Below, piece by piece: positions 1 to 8,000 of a stretch of 61,481 nucleotides of DNA; position 1 is the first letter of the stretch, and each line of letters opens with the position of its first letter. This stretch comes from JAJFFW01 sp038531315 (lineage in GTDB: Bacteria > Pseudomonadota > Alphaproteobacteria > Caulobacterales > Parvularculaceae), in the NCBI GenBank assembly GCA_038531315.1, contig JBCBBT010000013.1:1-61481 (forward strand), given 5' to 3'. A program made the translations under genes and the position numbers. The notes beneath the pieces are model-generated. The model saw only the letters and a program-made list of their open reading frames with translations. It was not told the origin of the DNA and did no database searches.

Positions 1-4
1 CGAT

Positions 5-394
5 CTAGACGGCAAGGATCGCAATATTGATGACCGCATTGAACCACGCGCCAGCCAGAACCGACCCTGCGCTGTCGCAAACGAACCAACTTCCAATAGA
101 AACCAGCAGGATCGTGCGACCCGCGGCCTGGTCATGGCGGAACACCCGATCGGCCACGAGCCAAATCAATGCGCCAAAGCCGACGAGGATGCCGCCAAGG
201 ATCGCGTTCAATAACAGGGCTGCGCCGCCGGTGATCTTTTGCCCGCCGTCGAGCGGTTGAAAGGCGAAGTCAAGAAACGCCTCTATGAAAACGAGTGTAG
301 GCGCGATTGGCGAGACGACCATCATCACACCCGGGCCGATCAGCAATAGAAAAGCCGCCGCTTTTAGAATCGAAATTCGCCGCTCGATACCCAT
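5..394 (-). CDS. Small integral membrane protein of unknown function
   Basis: This 129-residue protein has about four hydrophobic segments with short polar links and no catalytic motif that I recognise. The frame stays open to 457, but the ATG at 394 is preferred because GGGAG lies about seven bases before it, and the protein then begins MGIERR followed directly by the first hydrophobic helix. It ends with a TAG at 5-7, so it is complete. It points the same way as the next gene but is separated from it by about 90 bases. Probably a chromosomal housekeeping-type membrane protein; function unknown. Confidence 0.6.
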   Translation of the reverse strand: MGIERRISILKAAAFLLLIGPGVMMVVSPIAPTLVFIEAFLDFAFQPLDGGQKITGGAALLLNAILGGILVGFGALIWLVADRVFRHDQAAGRTILLVSIGSWFVCDSAGSVLAGAWFNAVINIAILAV

Positions 395-486
395 GCCAAT
401 CTCCCGCCGGATCAATCCCACAAGAGTATTGCCTTCAGGCGATAAAAGCAATTTCACTCAGAGATTTGAAAGGTAAGGCGCCGCGC

Positions 487-1083
487 TCAAAAAAGATTGA
501 ATGACCGACCCATCACGCCAACAGGCCAGCGACCAAACTCAAACAACCGAAATTTTGCCGCAAACGGATGACTGTCTGCTTCAAACGCCGGGTCGCTCGC
601 GGCAATCAGCACAAGAGCCGCCTGATGCGCCGATTGAACCGCCGCGCCGACAGCAAGCTGGCGCGATGCATCGTCCTCCATGTCCCAAATGAAGCTCGCC
701 TGCTCCATCGCCTCGCGCGCGGGCTCTGAGACCTTCTCCGCGATCATTGTCATCGCCAGTTTCAGCGCTTCTTCCGACAACAGATCAAGCGCCCGACCGG
801 TGAGATCGGCGCGCAGCAACTCTTCAGCTTCCCATGCCGGACTTTGAAAATCGAGCGTCTCAGCAGCGTCAGCGGCGTCTTCCCAATCGACAAGAATGGC
901 GACGTCTGCGTCGGGGAAACCGAGGCCATCGAGATACGAATCGGCAAGCGCCCGCGCGCCCGCGGTCAATGGCTCACCGAGATTCGAAAACCAGGGAATC
1001 CCGTCGAGCGAGCGCGCAAAACGGCTTATTTGCGCCAATCCCGGAAGCTCTCGCTCCAGCTCTTCCAAAGCGTCATCATCCAC
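487..1083 (-). CDS. Conserved-type hypothetical protein, acidic and helical
   Basis: A 198-residue soluble protein rich in Ala, Glu and Asp, with long predicted helices and a WEDAADAAE-like acidic stretch. No known family was recognised. The frame could extend to an ATG at 1191, but that extension runs through a hairpin followed by a T tract (1153-1188) that looks like a terminator. A GTG at 1083 has AGGAG nine bases upstream, so I chose the shorter form starting at the VDDDALEELE segment. Its location downstream of lolA suggests a housekeeping locus, but nothing here shows a functional link. Confidence 0.55.
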   Translation of the reverse strand: MDDDALEELERELPGLAQISRFARSLDGIPWFSNLGEPLTAGARALADSYLDGLGFPDADVAILVDWEDAADAAETLDFQSPAWEAEELLRADLTGRALDLLSEEALKLAMTMIAEKVSEPAREAMEQASFIWDMEDDASRQLAVGAAVQSAHQAALVLIAASDPAFEADSHPFAAKFRLFEFGRWPVGVMGRSFNLF

Positions 1084-1152
1084 GGCGACGGTCTCCTGTT
1101 TCCGCCTGTTATCTTGTGTTGCGTCGCCGAAAGGCAATCCCGGCGCGACGCC

Positions 1153-1188
1153 AAAAAAAGCGCCCGATCCGTTTGAGGGACCGGGCGC
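1153..1188 (-). terminator. Intrinsic terminator on the minus strand
   Basis: Read on the minus strand, GCGCCCG and CGGGCGC form a perfect 7-bp stem around a 15-base loop, followed by seven Ts. It most likely ends the lolA transcript and lies just before the chosen start of the downstream hypothetical gene. Confidence 0.7.
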
Positions 1189-1414
1189 CAAGCTGCGCTA
1201 TGTGCGCCTACGCCGGGAGGGGATATTCCGGCGGCTTTGCCGAAGCGGACCTGCTAGCGGGGGGGCAACGCTGGTCCTGAATGTCTCGGCTAGCACTGTT
1301 ACATTAACGCCTCACCGACCAATTTTTCAATAGGAAAAATGAAAAAATCCCTTGCCTGTGCCCAATGTGACAAAATCGCAATTTTCCATGAGACGGCACA
1401 AAAGAGGGTCGTGG

Positions 1415-2236
1415 TCAGTTCTTCAGAAATTTTCCACCAGCTTCCGGCGGCGTAAACAAACGGCTTGATACCTTCCCGCCGGCTGTCTGATTGGAGAGCG
1501 TTACAACCGTGATCCCGTTTTGAAGATCGCGGACAACCCATTGCTCAAGCGCAAGATCAGGAGCGCGCAAGATGAGCGATAATTCACCTTCCGTCTCGCC
1601 GTCATCGGAAGCGAAGGTCACCGCGACAGTATCGACGCCGCGATCAACGCCGATGACCTTTGCATCGGCGAGATCCACCTTCTTGCTCAGGAGAAAACGC
1701 AGCGGCGTTTTCTTGATCGGATAAAAATCAGTTGTCTCGAGATCCTTGTCCTCAACATAGACATTGCCCTGTGTCGCGACGATCAGGAGCGGCGTCGGCG
1801 GGTCATATTCAAACCGCAACTGATTTGGCCGGCGCAGAAAAAACTTTCCGGTGGCGACCGAACCCGACGGCGAGACCTGACCGAAATCCCCAGTCAAAAC
1901 GCCGATGCTCTCAATATAGCCCCGCACCGTTTCAATGATCTCCTCATCGCTCTTGTCGGCGAAGACGAGCGCCTCATCGATGACATCACCCGAAGACGCC
2001 GGCGCCGCTTCATTGGCGTCAGCGTCCGCATCAGCTTGCGAAAAAGAAACGGGCGGCGTCTCGGGCGCGCGCGCCGGGATAGGCGGGGTTTCCTGCTCAT
2101 CCGCAGCGGCGGCGCCTTGCTCAACGACGGCCTGAGCAACCATGACGGGCGCCGTTGGAGTAACATTTGAAAAATCCAGCGCCGGCGCCGACACTAAGGC
2201 GATCGCAGCCGCTGAGGGCAACAATAGTAACGCCAT
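1415..2236 (-). CDS. lolA: LolA-like outer-membrane lipoprotein carrier protein
   Basis: LolA is the periplasmic chaperone that ferries lipoproteins from LolCDE to the outer membrane. This 273-residue protein starts at the ATG at 2236, six bases after AGGAGG; an upstream in-frame ATG at 2278 is less likely. It begins with a hydrophobic export signal, then has an unusually long Pro/Ala/Glu-rich linker to about residue 95. The LolA fold follows, recognisable from the segment around FFLRRPNQLRFEYDPPTP, then GNVYVEDKDLE, the Thr/Asp/Tyr-Pro stretch and TPLRFLLSK. The extended N-terminal linker is longer than in typical LolA proteins of about 200 residues. Family assignment is confident; the symbol is by homology. 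Confidence 0.85.
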   Translation of the reverse strand: MALLLLPSAAAIALVSAPALDFSNVTPTAPVMVAQAVVEQGAAAADEQETPPIPARAPETPPVSFSQADADADANEAAPASSGDVIDEALVFADKSDEEIIETVRGYIESIGVLTGDFGQVSPSGSVATGKFFLRRPNQLRFEYDPPTPLLIVATQGNVYVEDKDLETTDFYPIKKTPLRFLLSKKVDLADAKVIGVDRGVDTVAVTFASDDGETEGELSLILRAPDLALEQWVVRDLQNGITVVTLSNQTAGGKVSSRLFTPPEAGGKFLKN

Positions 2237-2412
2237 TTTTTCCTCCTGCTTTTCAGGTGCGCCGTCGCGCTTTATCACATCGTCTAAATTCCGTTACCCT
2301 GTCTAGCGGCGGGTGAAGGCGAAACAGCGGCGACTTTCAGGCGCGCGCCGGCATACCGCCCCCGACAGCGTTCAAATTCTCATAACGCGTTCGTGAAGCC
2401 GAAAGAGCGGAT

Positions 2413-2583
2413 ATGCGCAAGAAATCTGATTTGCCGACAAAACTGTGCGCGACCTGCCAGCGACCCTTTACCTGGCGGAAAAAGTGGGCGCGAGACTGGG
2501 AAAATGTCCGATATTGCTCCGAGCGATGCAAAAACCAGCGCACCACAGCTTCTGCATCGGGCCGCCAAGAGGCGCCGCCCTGA
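2413..2583 (+). CDS. DUF2256 family small zinc-binding-type protein
   Basis: This 56-residue protein contains the DUF2256 signature: two cysteine pairs (LCATCQRPF and YCSERC) around a very conserved FTWRKKWARDWENV core. The four cysteines suggest a zinc ribbon. The role of the family is unknown. It starts at ATG 2413 and stops at TGA 2581-2583. It lies in the gap between the divergent lolA and katG, where longer overlapping frames on both strands are shadows. Confidence 0.85.
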   Translation: MRKKSDLPTKLCATCQRPFTWRKKWARDWENVRYCSERCKNQRTTASASGRQEAPP

Positions 2584-2718
2584 AACCAAACACCGCGCCC
2601 GCGCCGGAAATCGTGAGTTTTCGCACGCACGCGGGTCAAATAATACATGACATTACAGATTTGGTCGAGTAAATTGGAATACTTCTAAAGAGAGCCAGAC
2701 ACCCCACTGGAGAATACG

Positions 2719-5055
2719 ATGAAAACTACCCTCCCCCTGAAACTCGGCGCAGTCTCCGTGCTGGCCCTCATGACCGCCGCATGCGGCGGCGGCGAGACAG
2801 CCGCGGTCGCGGATGCCGACACTCAGACATCAAAAACCGCGGCCACCGCCCAAGACGCGGCGCCAACCGCGCAAGAGGCGACATACGACGGCGCTGGCGG
2901 ACCGGCGCTCAGCGACCGCGCCAAAAACAAACAGGATTGGTGGCCGGAGCAACTTGACTTGACGCTTTTGCGCCAGAATGCGGCCAACAATGATCCGATG
3001 GGCGAAGATTTCGACTACGCCGCCGCGTTCAACGCGCTTGATCTTGAGGCGGTTAAAAAAGACGTCGCAGCAGTTATGACGAAGTCACAAGACTGGTGGC
3101 CGGCCGATTATGGTCATTACGGACCATTTTTCATTCGCATGGCCTGGCACAGCGCGGGAACCTATCGGATTTCGGATGGGCGCGGCGGCGCGGGCGCTGG
3201 CCAACAACGATTTGAGCCCCTGAACAGCTGGCCCGACAACACGAACCTCGACAAAGCCCAACGGCTCTTATGGCCGATCAAACAGAAATACGGTCGCGCA
3301 ATATCCTGGGCGGACCTGATGGTGCTCACGGGCAATGTAGCGATGGAGTCGATGGGCTTCAAAACGCTTGGCTTCGCGGGCGGGCGCGTCGACGCTTGGG
3401 AACCGGACCTTGTCTATTGGGGACCGGAAAATGAGTTTCTGGCGGATGCGCGCTACAGCGGCGATCGCAACCTGCAAAGGCCGCTGGCTGCTGTTCAGAT
3501 GGGCCTCATTTACGTGAACCCCGAAGGACCGAACGGCAATCCGGATCCGCTCGCGGCGGCGCGAGATATCCGCGAGACGTTCGGCCGGATGGCGATGAAT
3601 GACGAAGAAACCGTGGCCTTGATCGCCGGCGGCCACACATTCGGCAAAGCGCACGGCGCCAATAAGCCGGGCGAGTGCCTTGAGGGCGAGCCAGCGGCGG
3701 CGGGTATTGAGCAACAAGGCCTCGGCTGGAAAAACAATTGCGGCGCCGGCAACGCCGCCGATACGATCACCAGCGGACTTGAAGGCGCGTGGACGTCCAG
3801 CCCTGCTCAGTGGACGCATCAATATCTGACAAATCTTTACAGTTTCGAGTGGAAACAAACACGCAGCCCCGCTGGCGCAATCCAGTGGATCCCAACCGAA
3901 GAAGCGGCGTCGGAGCTTGTGCCTGACGCGCATGACCCCGACAAACGTCACGCGCCGATCATGTTCACGACAGACCTCGCGCTCAAGGAAGACCCCGCTT
4001 ACAGGGAAGTTTCCCAGCGCTTTCTTGAAAACCCGGAGGAATTTGAAAAGGCCTTCGCACGCGCATGGTTTAAACTGACCCACAGAGATATGGGCCCGCG
4101 TGCGCGCTATCTCGGATCAGACGTGCCGTCTGAGGAATTGATCTGGCAGGATCCGGTGCCGGGCGTCGATCACCCGCTCATCACCAAAGGCGATATCCGG
4201 AAACTGAAAAGCGCTATCCTGGCGTCAGGCGTCTCGGTGTCTGACCTTGTCGAAACGGCCTGGGCCTCGGCGTCCACTTATCGCGATACGGACAAACGCG
4301 GCGGGGCCAATGGCGCGCGCATTCGCCTTGCGCCGCAAAAGGACTGGGCGGTGAACGACCCGGCGACGCTGTCAAAGACGCTCGCCGCTCTGGAAGGCGT
4401 TCAAAAGAGCTTTAACGACGCCCAAGCCGGCGGCAAAAAAGTCTCGCTCGCCGACGTCATTGTTCTTGGCGGCGCCGCTGCGATTGAAAAAGCGGCCAAA
4501 GACGCTGGCCACTCGATCACCGTGCCATTCACGCCCGGACGCATGGACGCGATGCCTGAGCACACGGACGCCGGATCGTTTGCGGTTCTTGAGCCGAAAT
4601 CTGACGGGTTCCGAAATTTCGTGCCGGCAAGCGCCGTGCGGCTTTCTCCGTCCGAACAGCTCGTTGACCGTGCAGACCTCCTGAACCTCTCGGTGTCCGA
4701 GATGACAGCCCTCGTCGGCGGATTGCGTGTGCTCGGGGCCAATACAGGCGAGGCCGGCCATGGCGTGCTGACGGACAAGCCCGGCGTTTTATCAAACGAC
4801 TTTTTCGTCAACCTGCTCGACATGGGCACGGTCTGGAAGCCTTCCGGCGACGCTTATGTCTACCAGGGCTCGGACCGCAGCACGGGCGACGCCAAATGGA
4901 CGGCGACCGAGGTCGATCTTATTTTTGGCTCGAACTCTGAATTGCGCGCTGTCGCAGAGGCCTATGCGTTTGCGGACGCTGAAGCGACTTTCGTGGAGGA
5001 TTTCGTTGCCGCCTGGAGCAAGGTCATGATGAATGACCGGTTCGATGTTCTGTAG
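2719..5055 (+). CDS. katG: Catalase-peroxidase KatG with a lipoprotein-like export signal
   Basis: KatG is a bifunctional haem enzyme that removes hydrogen peroxide by catalase and peroxidase chemistry. At 778 residues it has both peroxidase-like halves. The distal haem pocket is at about residues 140-150 (RMAWHSAGTYR, giving Arg, Trp and His). The Tyr of the Met-Tyr-Trp adduct is in LIYVNPEGPNG and the proximal His is in GGHTFGKAHG near residue 305. Unusually, the protein opens with a signal-type sequence (MKTTLPLKLG, hydrophobic core, MTAAC then GGG) and a Thr/Ala/Asp-rich linker of about 45 residues. That suggests export and possibly lipidation at Cys22-23, although Thr at -3 is not the commonest lipobox residue. 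Most KatG proteins are cytoplasmic; periplasmic KatP types exist. An SD-like GGAG lies nine bases before the ATG. Confidence 0.95.
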   Translation: MKTTLPLKLGAVSVLALMTAACGGGETAAVADADTQTSKTAATAQDAAPTAQEATYDGAGGPALSDRAKNKQDWWPEQLDLTLLRQNAANNDPMGEDFDYAAAFNALDLEAVKKDVAAVMTKSQDWWPADYGHYGPFFIRMAWHSAGTYRISDGRGGAGAGQQRFEPLNSWPDNTNLDKAQRLLWPIKQKYGRAISWADLMVLTGNVAMESMGFKTLGFAGGRVDAWEPDLVYWGPENEFLADARYSGDRNLQRPLAAVQMGLIYVNPEGPNGNPDPLAAARDIRETFGRMAMNDEETVALIAGGHTFGKAHGANKPGECLEGEPAAAGIEQQGLGWKNNCGAGNAADTITSGLEGAWTSSPAQWTHQYLTNLYSFEWKQTRSPAGAIQWIPTEEAASELVPDAHDPDKRHAPIMFTTDLALKEDPAYREVSQRFLENPEEFEKAFARAWFKLTHRDMGPRARYLGSDVPSEELIWQDPVPGVDHPLITKGDIRKLKSAILASGVSVSDLVETAWASASTYRDTDKRGGANGARIRLAPQKDWAVNDPATLSKTLAALEGVQKSFNDAQAGGKKVSLADVIVLGGAAAIEKAAKDAGHSITVPFTPGRMDAMPEHTDAGSFAVLEPKSDGFRNFVPASAVRLSPSEQLVDRADLLNLSVSEMTALVGGLRVLGANTGEAGHGVLTDKPGVLSNDFFVNLLDMGTVWKPSGDAYVYQGSDRSTGDAKWTATEVDLIFGSNSELRAVAEAYAFADAEATFVEDFVAAWSKVMMNDRFDVL

Positions 5056-5098
5056 TCGAACCTGAATATCGGCGACGCAAGTCGCCACAACAACAAAA

Positions 5099-5130
5099 GG
5101 GCGCTGCCGTCTACGACGCAGCGCCCGATT
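5099..5130 (+). terminator. Bidirectional terminator between katG and the Trm112-like gene
   Basis: GGGCGCTGC (5099-5107) and GCAGCGCCC (5118-5126) form a perfect 9-bp stem with a 10-base loop. It is followed by ATTTTATTTT on the plus strand and by a run of Ts on the minus strand, so it can end katG and the convergent gene alike. Confidence 0.85.
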
Positions 5131-5335
5131 TTATTTTAGCGACTTCAGCGTCATCAAGCGCGCGCGCCTCATCGACCAGCATTATGGGTATACCGTCACG
5201 GATCGGATACGCCAGCTGCGCACTGGCGCTGATCAGCTCTTGCGCCTGACGGTCATATGTCAGCGGCTTTTTCGTCTGTGGGCAGACTAATAATTCGAGC
5301 AGTTTTGGATCGATATCCTGATTTTCGTCAGCCAT
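5111..5335 (-). CDS. Trm112-like/UPF0434 family small protein
   Basis: A 74-residue protein of the UPF0434/Trm112p-like family (YcaR type), seen from DPKLLELLVCPQTKKPL, the central LAYPIRDGIPIMLVDEAR motif and overall length. Archaeal and eukaryotic Trm112 activate methyltransferases; in bacteria the role is not settled. Only the first of the usual zinc cysteines (LVCPQTK) is visible, as in many bacterial members. The start is the ATG at 5335, which matches the family's N-terminus; the open frame upstream to 5446 overlaps the end of the Lon-N gene and is not used. Probably co-transcribed with that gene, 26 bases upstream. Confidence 0.85.
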   Translation of the reverse strand: MADENQDIDPKLLELLVCPQTKKPLTYDRQAQELISASAQLAYPIRDGIPIMLVDEARALDDAEVAKIKSGAAS

Positions 5336-5361
5336 GCGCGGCGTCTCCGCATTGTTGATAT

Positions 5362-6021
5362 TTATTGAAGGGTCTTGTCCCCGCCCTCGCCGGCGCTCGA
5401 CATTTCCATCAACGCAATGAGACAGTCCGCGCGCGACGCAGCGCAATCGGCCTCCAGCAGAGCCTGCTTTTCATTTGGCGCGAAAGGACAGCCCATGGCG
5501 AGCGAGGAGATAAGCGCTTCGGTCGGCGCTTCCTGCACTGCGTCCCAGTCGGTTTTCAGACCTTCCGCATCGAGATATTGGCGCATCGCGGCTTCGAGGC
5601 GCGCGCGATCAACAGACGCCGCCGTGTCATCGACCTCATCGTCGTCGCCAAATGGCGAAAAATCGGGCACCGCCACCCGATAGGGCGTATCGGCGGAAAG
5701 CTCTTCGCTCAATTTGAACCGGCGAATCCCGGTCAGCGTGATCAAATAGCGCCCGTCCTCAGTCTCATTAAAGCCCGTCAGACGGCCCGCGCAGCCAACG
5801 CCATACAAAGGCGGATCGCCGTCCGCTACGCCATTTCGCGGCTGTATCATGCCGATCAACCGCGCGCCCGACAGGGCGTCGTCGACCATCGCGAGATAGC
5901 GCGGCTCGAAGATATTCAGCGGCATTTGCCCGCCCGGCAGGAGCAATGCGCCCGACAGAGGAAAAAGCGGCAGCGTGTCCGGCAGATCGTAGTGCAACGT
6001 TTCGACTTCGCGGCGCGTCAA
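5362..6021 (-). CDS. LON peptidase substrate-binding-domain protein (YcaR-neighbour type)
   Basis: A 219-residue stand-alone Lon N-terminal (LON-SB/PUA-like) domain. The N-terminus shows the family motif: LPLFPLSGALLLPGG, then LNIFEPRYLAMVDDAL and GRLIGMIQP-like residues, and a GCAGRLTGFNETEDGRYLITLTGIRRF strand. There is no AAA+ ATPase or protease domain, so it is not Lon itself. The precise function is unknown. It is followed at once by the Trm112-like gene, a pairing common in alphaproteobacteria. Confidence 0.88.
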   Translation of the reverse strand: MTRREVETLHYDLPDTLPLFPLSGALLLPGGQMPLNIFEPRYLAMVDDALSGARLIGMIQPRNGVADGDPPLYGVGCAGRLTGFNETEDGRYLITLTGIRRFKLSEELSADTPYRVAVPDFSPFGDDDEVDDTAASVDRARLEAAMRQYLDAEGLKTDWDAVQEAPTEALISSLAMGCPFAPNEKQALLEADCAASRADCLIALMEMSSAGEGGDKTLQ

Positions 6022-6121
6022 GCTCTTATCTCCTGTTGTTTACCTTCAAAGCAGGCCCCGAGGGTCGCTGGCTGTCTCTGACCGCATCATCACGCCACGG
6101 ACCAAGACCGATTGGGGTCGG

Positions 6122-7066
6122 TCAAGAAAACAGAATGGACGACAGCTTACGGCGTCCTCGGATCGTTTCAGGGTGTGTCGGTCCCAGCGCTTCAAAGACG
6201 GTCAGTATCTTTTTGCGCGCCGCTTCCTCGTTCCAGTCGCGCTCATGCTCGGTAATCGTCAGCAACTGATCAAGCGCGCTTTGCATATCGCCGTCAGAGA
6301 TCAACGCATTTGCAAGATCGAAGCGGGCGTTGAGGTCGGCGGGGTTCGCGTCCACCTTGGCCCGCAGCGCAGCGGTTTCGCCGACATCGCCGCCATCTCC
6401 CGCCAGATCGAGCGCAGCCTTGACCGCCGCGACTTCCGCCTCGCCATGTTTTTCCTCAGGGATCGTTTCGAAGATCTGGCGCGCCTGATCAAAGTCCTTC
6501 ATCGCAACATAGACGCGCGCGAGACCGGCAAGCGCCGTTGTGTGGTGGTCGCTACCGGGGTCAGCGGCTTGCGCGGCCTGGGCGAAAATCTGCGCGGCCG
6601 CCGCGACGTCGCCGCCCTCGAAAGCGGCCTGCGCTGCAACGAGCGCCTCTTCAACGCCGGGAGCGGCGTTTACGCCGCCGCCGCCGGACTGGGCGGTCAA
6701 TCGGTCTATGAACGCCTTGATCTCGCTTTCTGGCACCGCGCCCTGGAACCCGTCGACAGGCCGGCCTTGAAAAAAGCCGTAGACGGTCGGCACCGACTGG
6801 ATGCGCAGTTGCGAGGCGAGCATCTGATTTTGGTCGATATCGATTTTCACAAGACGCACAGCGCCTGCGGCGGCCGTGACCGCTTTTTCCAAAACCGGCG
6901 TCAGCTGTTTACAGGGCCCGCACCAGGTCGCCCAGAAATCGACGATTACCGGTGTCATCATCGACGCTTCAAGGACATCCTTTTCAAATGTCTCGATCGT
7001 CGCGTCCTTGATCAGGTCGCCCGCCGCGCCGCCATTGCCGGGGGCCCCGCCCAAAAGTTCGCTCAT
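6122..7066 (-). CDS. ybbN: Thioredoxin-TPR co-chaperone, CnoX/YbbN type
   Basis: This 314-residue protein joins an N-terminal thioredoxin domain (VIVDFWATWCGPCKQLTPVLE, then IDIDQNQMLASQLRIQSVPTVYGF, with the cis-Pro loop) to C-terminal TPR-like helical repeats (the AAAQIFAQAAQADP and NARFDLANALISDGDMQSALDQLL segments). This is the architecture of CnoX/YbbN, a holdase that hands clients to GroEL or DnaK. Unlike E. coli YbbN (SXXC), it retains a full WCGPC redox motif, as in many alphaproteobacterial members. The ATG at 7066 fits the family's N-terminus better than the upstream ATG at 7114. Confidence 0.9.
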   Translation of the reverse strand: MSELLGGAPGNGGAAGDLIKDATIETFEKDVLEASMMTPVIVDFWATWCGPCKQLTPVLEKAVTAAAGAVRLVKIDIDQNQMLASQLRIQSVPTVYGFFQGRPVDGFQGAVPESEIKAFIDRLTAQSGGGGVNAAPGVEEALVAAQAAFEGGDVAAAAQIFAQAAQAADPGSDHHTTALAGLARVYVAMKDFDQARQIFETIPEEKHGEAEVAAVKAALDLAGDGGDVGETAALRAKVDANPADLNARFDLANALISDGDMQSALDQLLTITEHERDWNEEAARKKILTVFEALGPTHPETIRGRRKLSSILFS

Positions 7067-7156
7067 AGTCGCCTCGCGCCGTTTTACCGTCAATAAATGA
7101 GACTGCGGGCCCATGAAGGCAAGCGCCGTCTCGAAGATTGACCGGCAACGGTGACG

Positions 7157-7672
7157 CTAAAGGGTCTCAAGCGGCGCCGACAGGCTCAAAACCTGAGGCT
7201 GAAAGCCGCAATCAACAATAAACCGCACCAGATCAGCCGGCCTGACGGCTGTCGATGCGGTGTTTTCAAGCGGATGAAACCAGACGCGATCGAAGCCCAT
7301 CAAGGCCTTGTCGAGCGCCACGCAGGCTAACGCCGGCGCGGCGGCGTTGATCAGCGAAAATGGCGTCACGGACCCGGGCTCGACCCCCAGAACGGCGCGC
7401 ATCAAGGCCGGTTTTGCAAACGAATAACGACCGCGCGCGCCCAGCGCCTTACCGAGGCCGGTGAGATCGACGCGGGTGTCGGCATGTGCGCAAGCAAGCG
7501 TCAGACCCCCCTTTTTGTCGCGCAAAAACAGGTTTTTGGTATGCCCGCCAGGCATTGTCGCCTTGATCGAGCGGCCCTCTTCAACCGTGAATATGGGTTG
7601 ATGCTTTACTGTTTCGTGTGCGATTTCGAGCCGATCGAAGGCGGCGAAAAGATCGGCGGGTGAGGCAGGCAT
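7157..7672 (-). CDS. Prolyl-tRNA deacylase (ProX/YbaK-like)
   Basis: A 171-residue YbaK/ProRS-associated domain protein, which clears Ala mischarged on tRNA-Pro. Recognised from the N-terminal HETVKHQPIFTVEEG, the conserved GGHTKNLFLRDKKG core with the catalytic-type Lys, and the SVTPFSLINA and WFHPLENTAS motifs, all in family order. Length is as expected for stand-alone ProX. It ends about 90 bases from the ybbN start on the same strand and is the last chromosomal protein gene before the tRNA-Gly and the integrase. Confidence 0.9.
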   Translation of the reverse strand: MPASPADLFAAFDRLEIAHETVKHQPIFTVEEGRSIKATMPGGHTKNLFLRDKKGGLTLACAHADTRVDLTGLGKALGARGRYSFAKPALMRAVLGVEPGSVTPFSLINAAAPALACVALDKALMGFDRVWFHPLENTASTAVRPADLVRFIVDCGFQPQVLSLSAPLETL

Positions 7673-7785
7673 CCCTCATCTCCAGGTCTTCGCCGCGTCC
7701 GCGCGCTTGCAGCACCGCGAATTTGGCCTTGCAATCAATTTTCCATTACGGCATATGACGCGCTCGGCAAAACACCGAACGGAGC

Positions 7786-7860
7786 GCGGGCGTAGCTCAG
7801 GGGTAGAGCGAAACCTTGCCAAGGTTTAGGTCGTGCGTTCGAATCGCATCGCCCGCTCCA
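7786..7860 (+). tRNA. tRNA-Gly (GCC anticodon)
   Basis: The acceptor strands GCGGGCG and CGCCCGC pair fully, with an encoded CCA at 7858-7860. The D-arm is GCTC...GAGC, the anticodon stem-loop AAACC-TTGCCAA-GGTTT gives anticodon GCC, and the T-loop is TTCGAAT. The gene is intact. Its 3' end is the probable attachment site for the integrase that starts 140 bases downstream. Confidence 0.97.
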
Positions 7861-7884
7861 GACATATCGCTATAGAACTCGATT

Positions 7885-7909
7885 AAGCCACTGTTTTCAG
7901 TGGCTTTTT
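7885..7909 (+). terminator. Intrinsic terminator after tRNA-Gly
   Basis: AAGCCACTG and CAGTGGCTT form a perfect 9-bp stem around TTTT, followed by further Ts. It should end the tRNA transcript and insulate the integrase gene from it. Confidence 0.85.
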
Positions 7910-7951
7910 CGTTAATTTGCCAACCGGTCGAAATTTCAGCGCTTGATTTTG

Positions 7952-7980
7952 TGGTACATTTAATGGTACTTTTGCGGTAC
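7952..7980 (+). repeat. Three phased GGTAC direct repeats upstream of the integrase
   Basis: TGGTAC occurs at 7952 and 7964, and CGGTAC at 7975, spaced 12 and 11 bases apart, about one helical turn. They lie between the tRNA terminator and the integrase start. Short direct repeats beside tRNA-linked integrase genes are commonly arm-type binding sites for integrase or excisionase; that role is inferred here. Confidence 0.5.
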
Positions 7981-8000
7981 AAAATGGGTCGTAACCGCTC

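Noticed and set aside
1338..1456. A 38-codon plus-strand frame (MKKSLACAQCDK...)
   Set aside because: It has a CxxC pair but overlaps the end of lolA, has no convincing SD and no recognised family.
2393..2650. Longer frames on both strands over the katG-lolA gap
   Set aside because: They overlap the short DUF2256 gene, whose protein matches a known family; the longer frames have no recognisable product.
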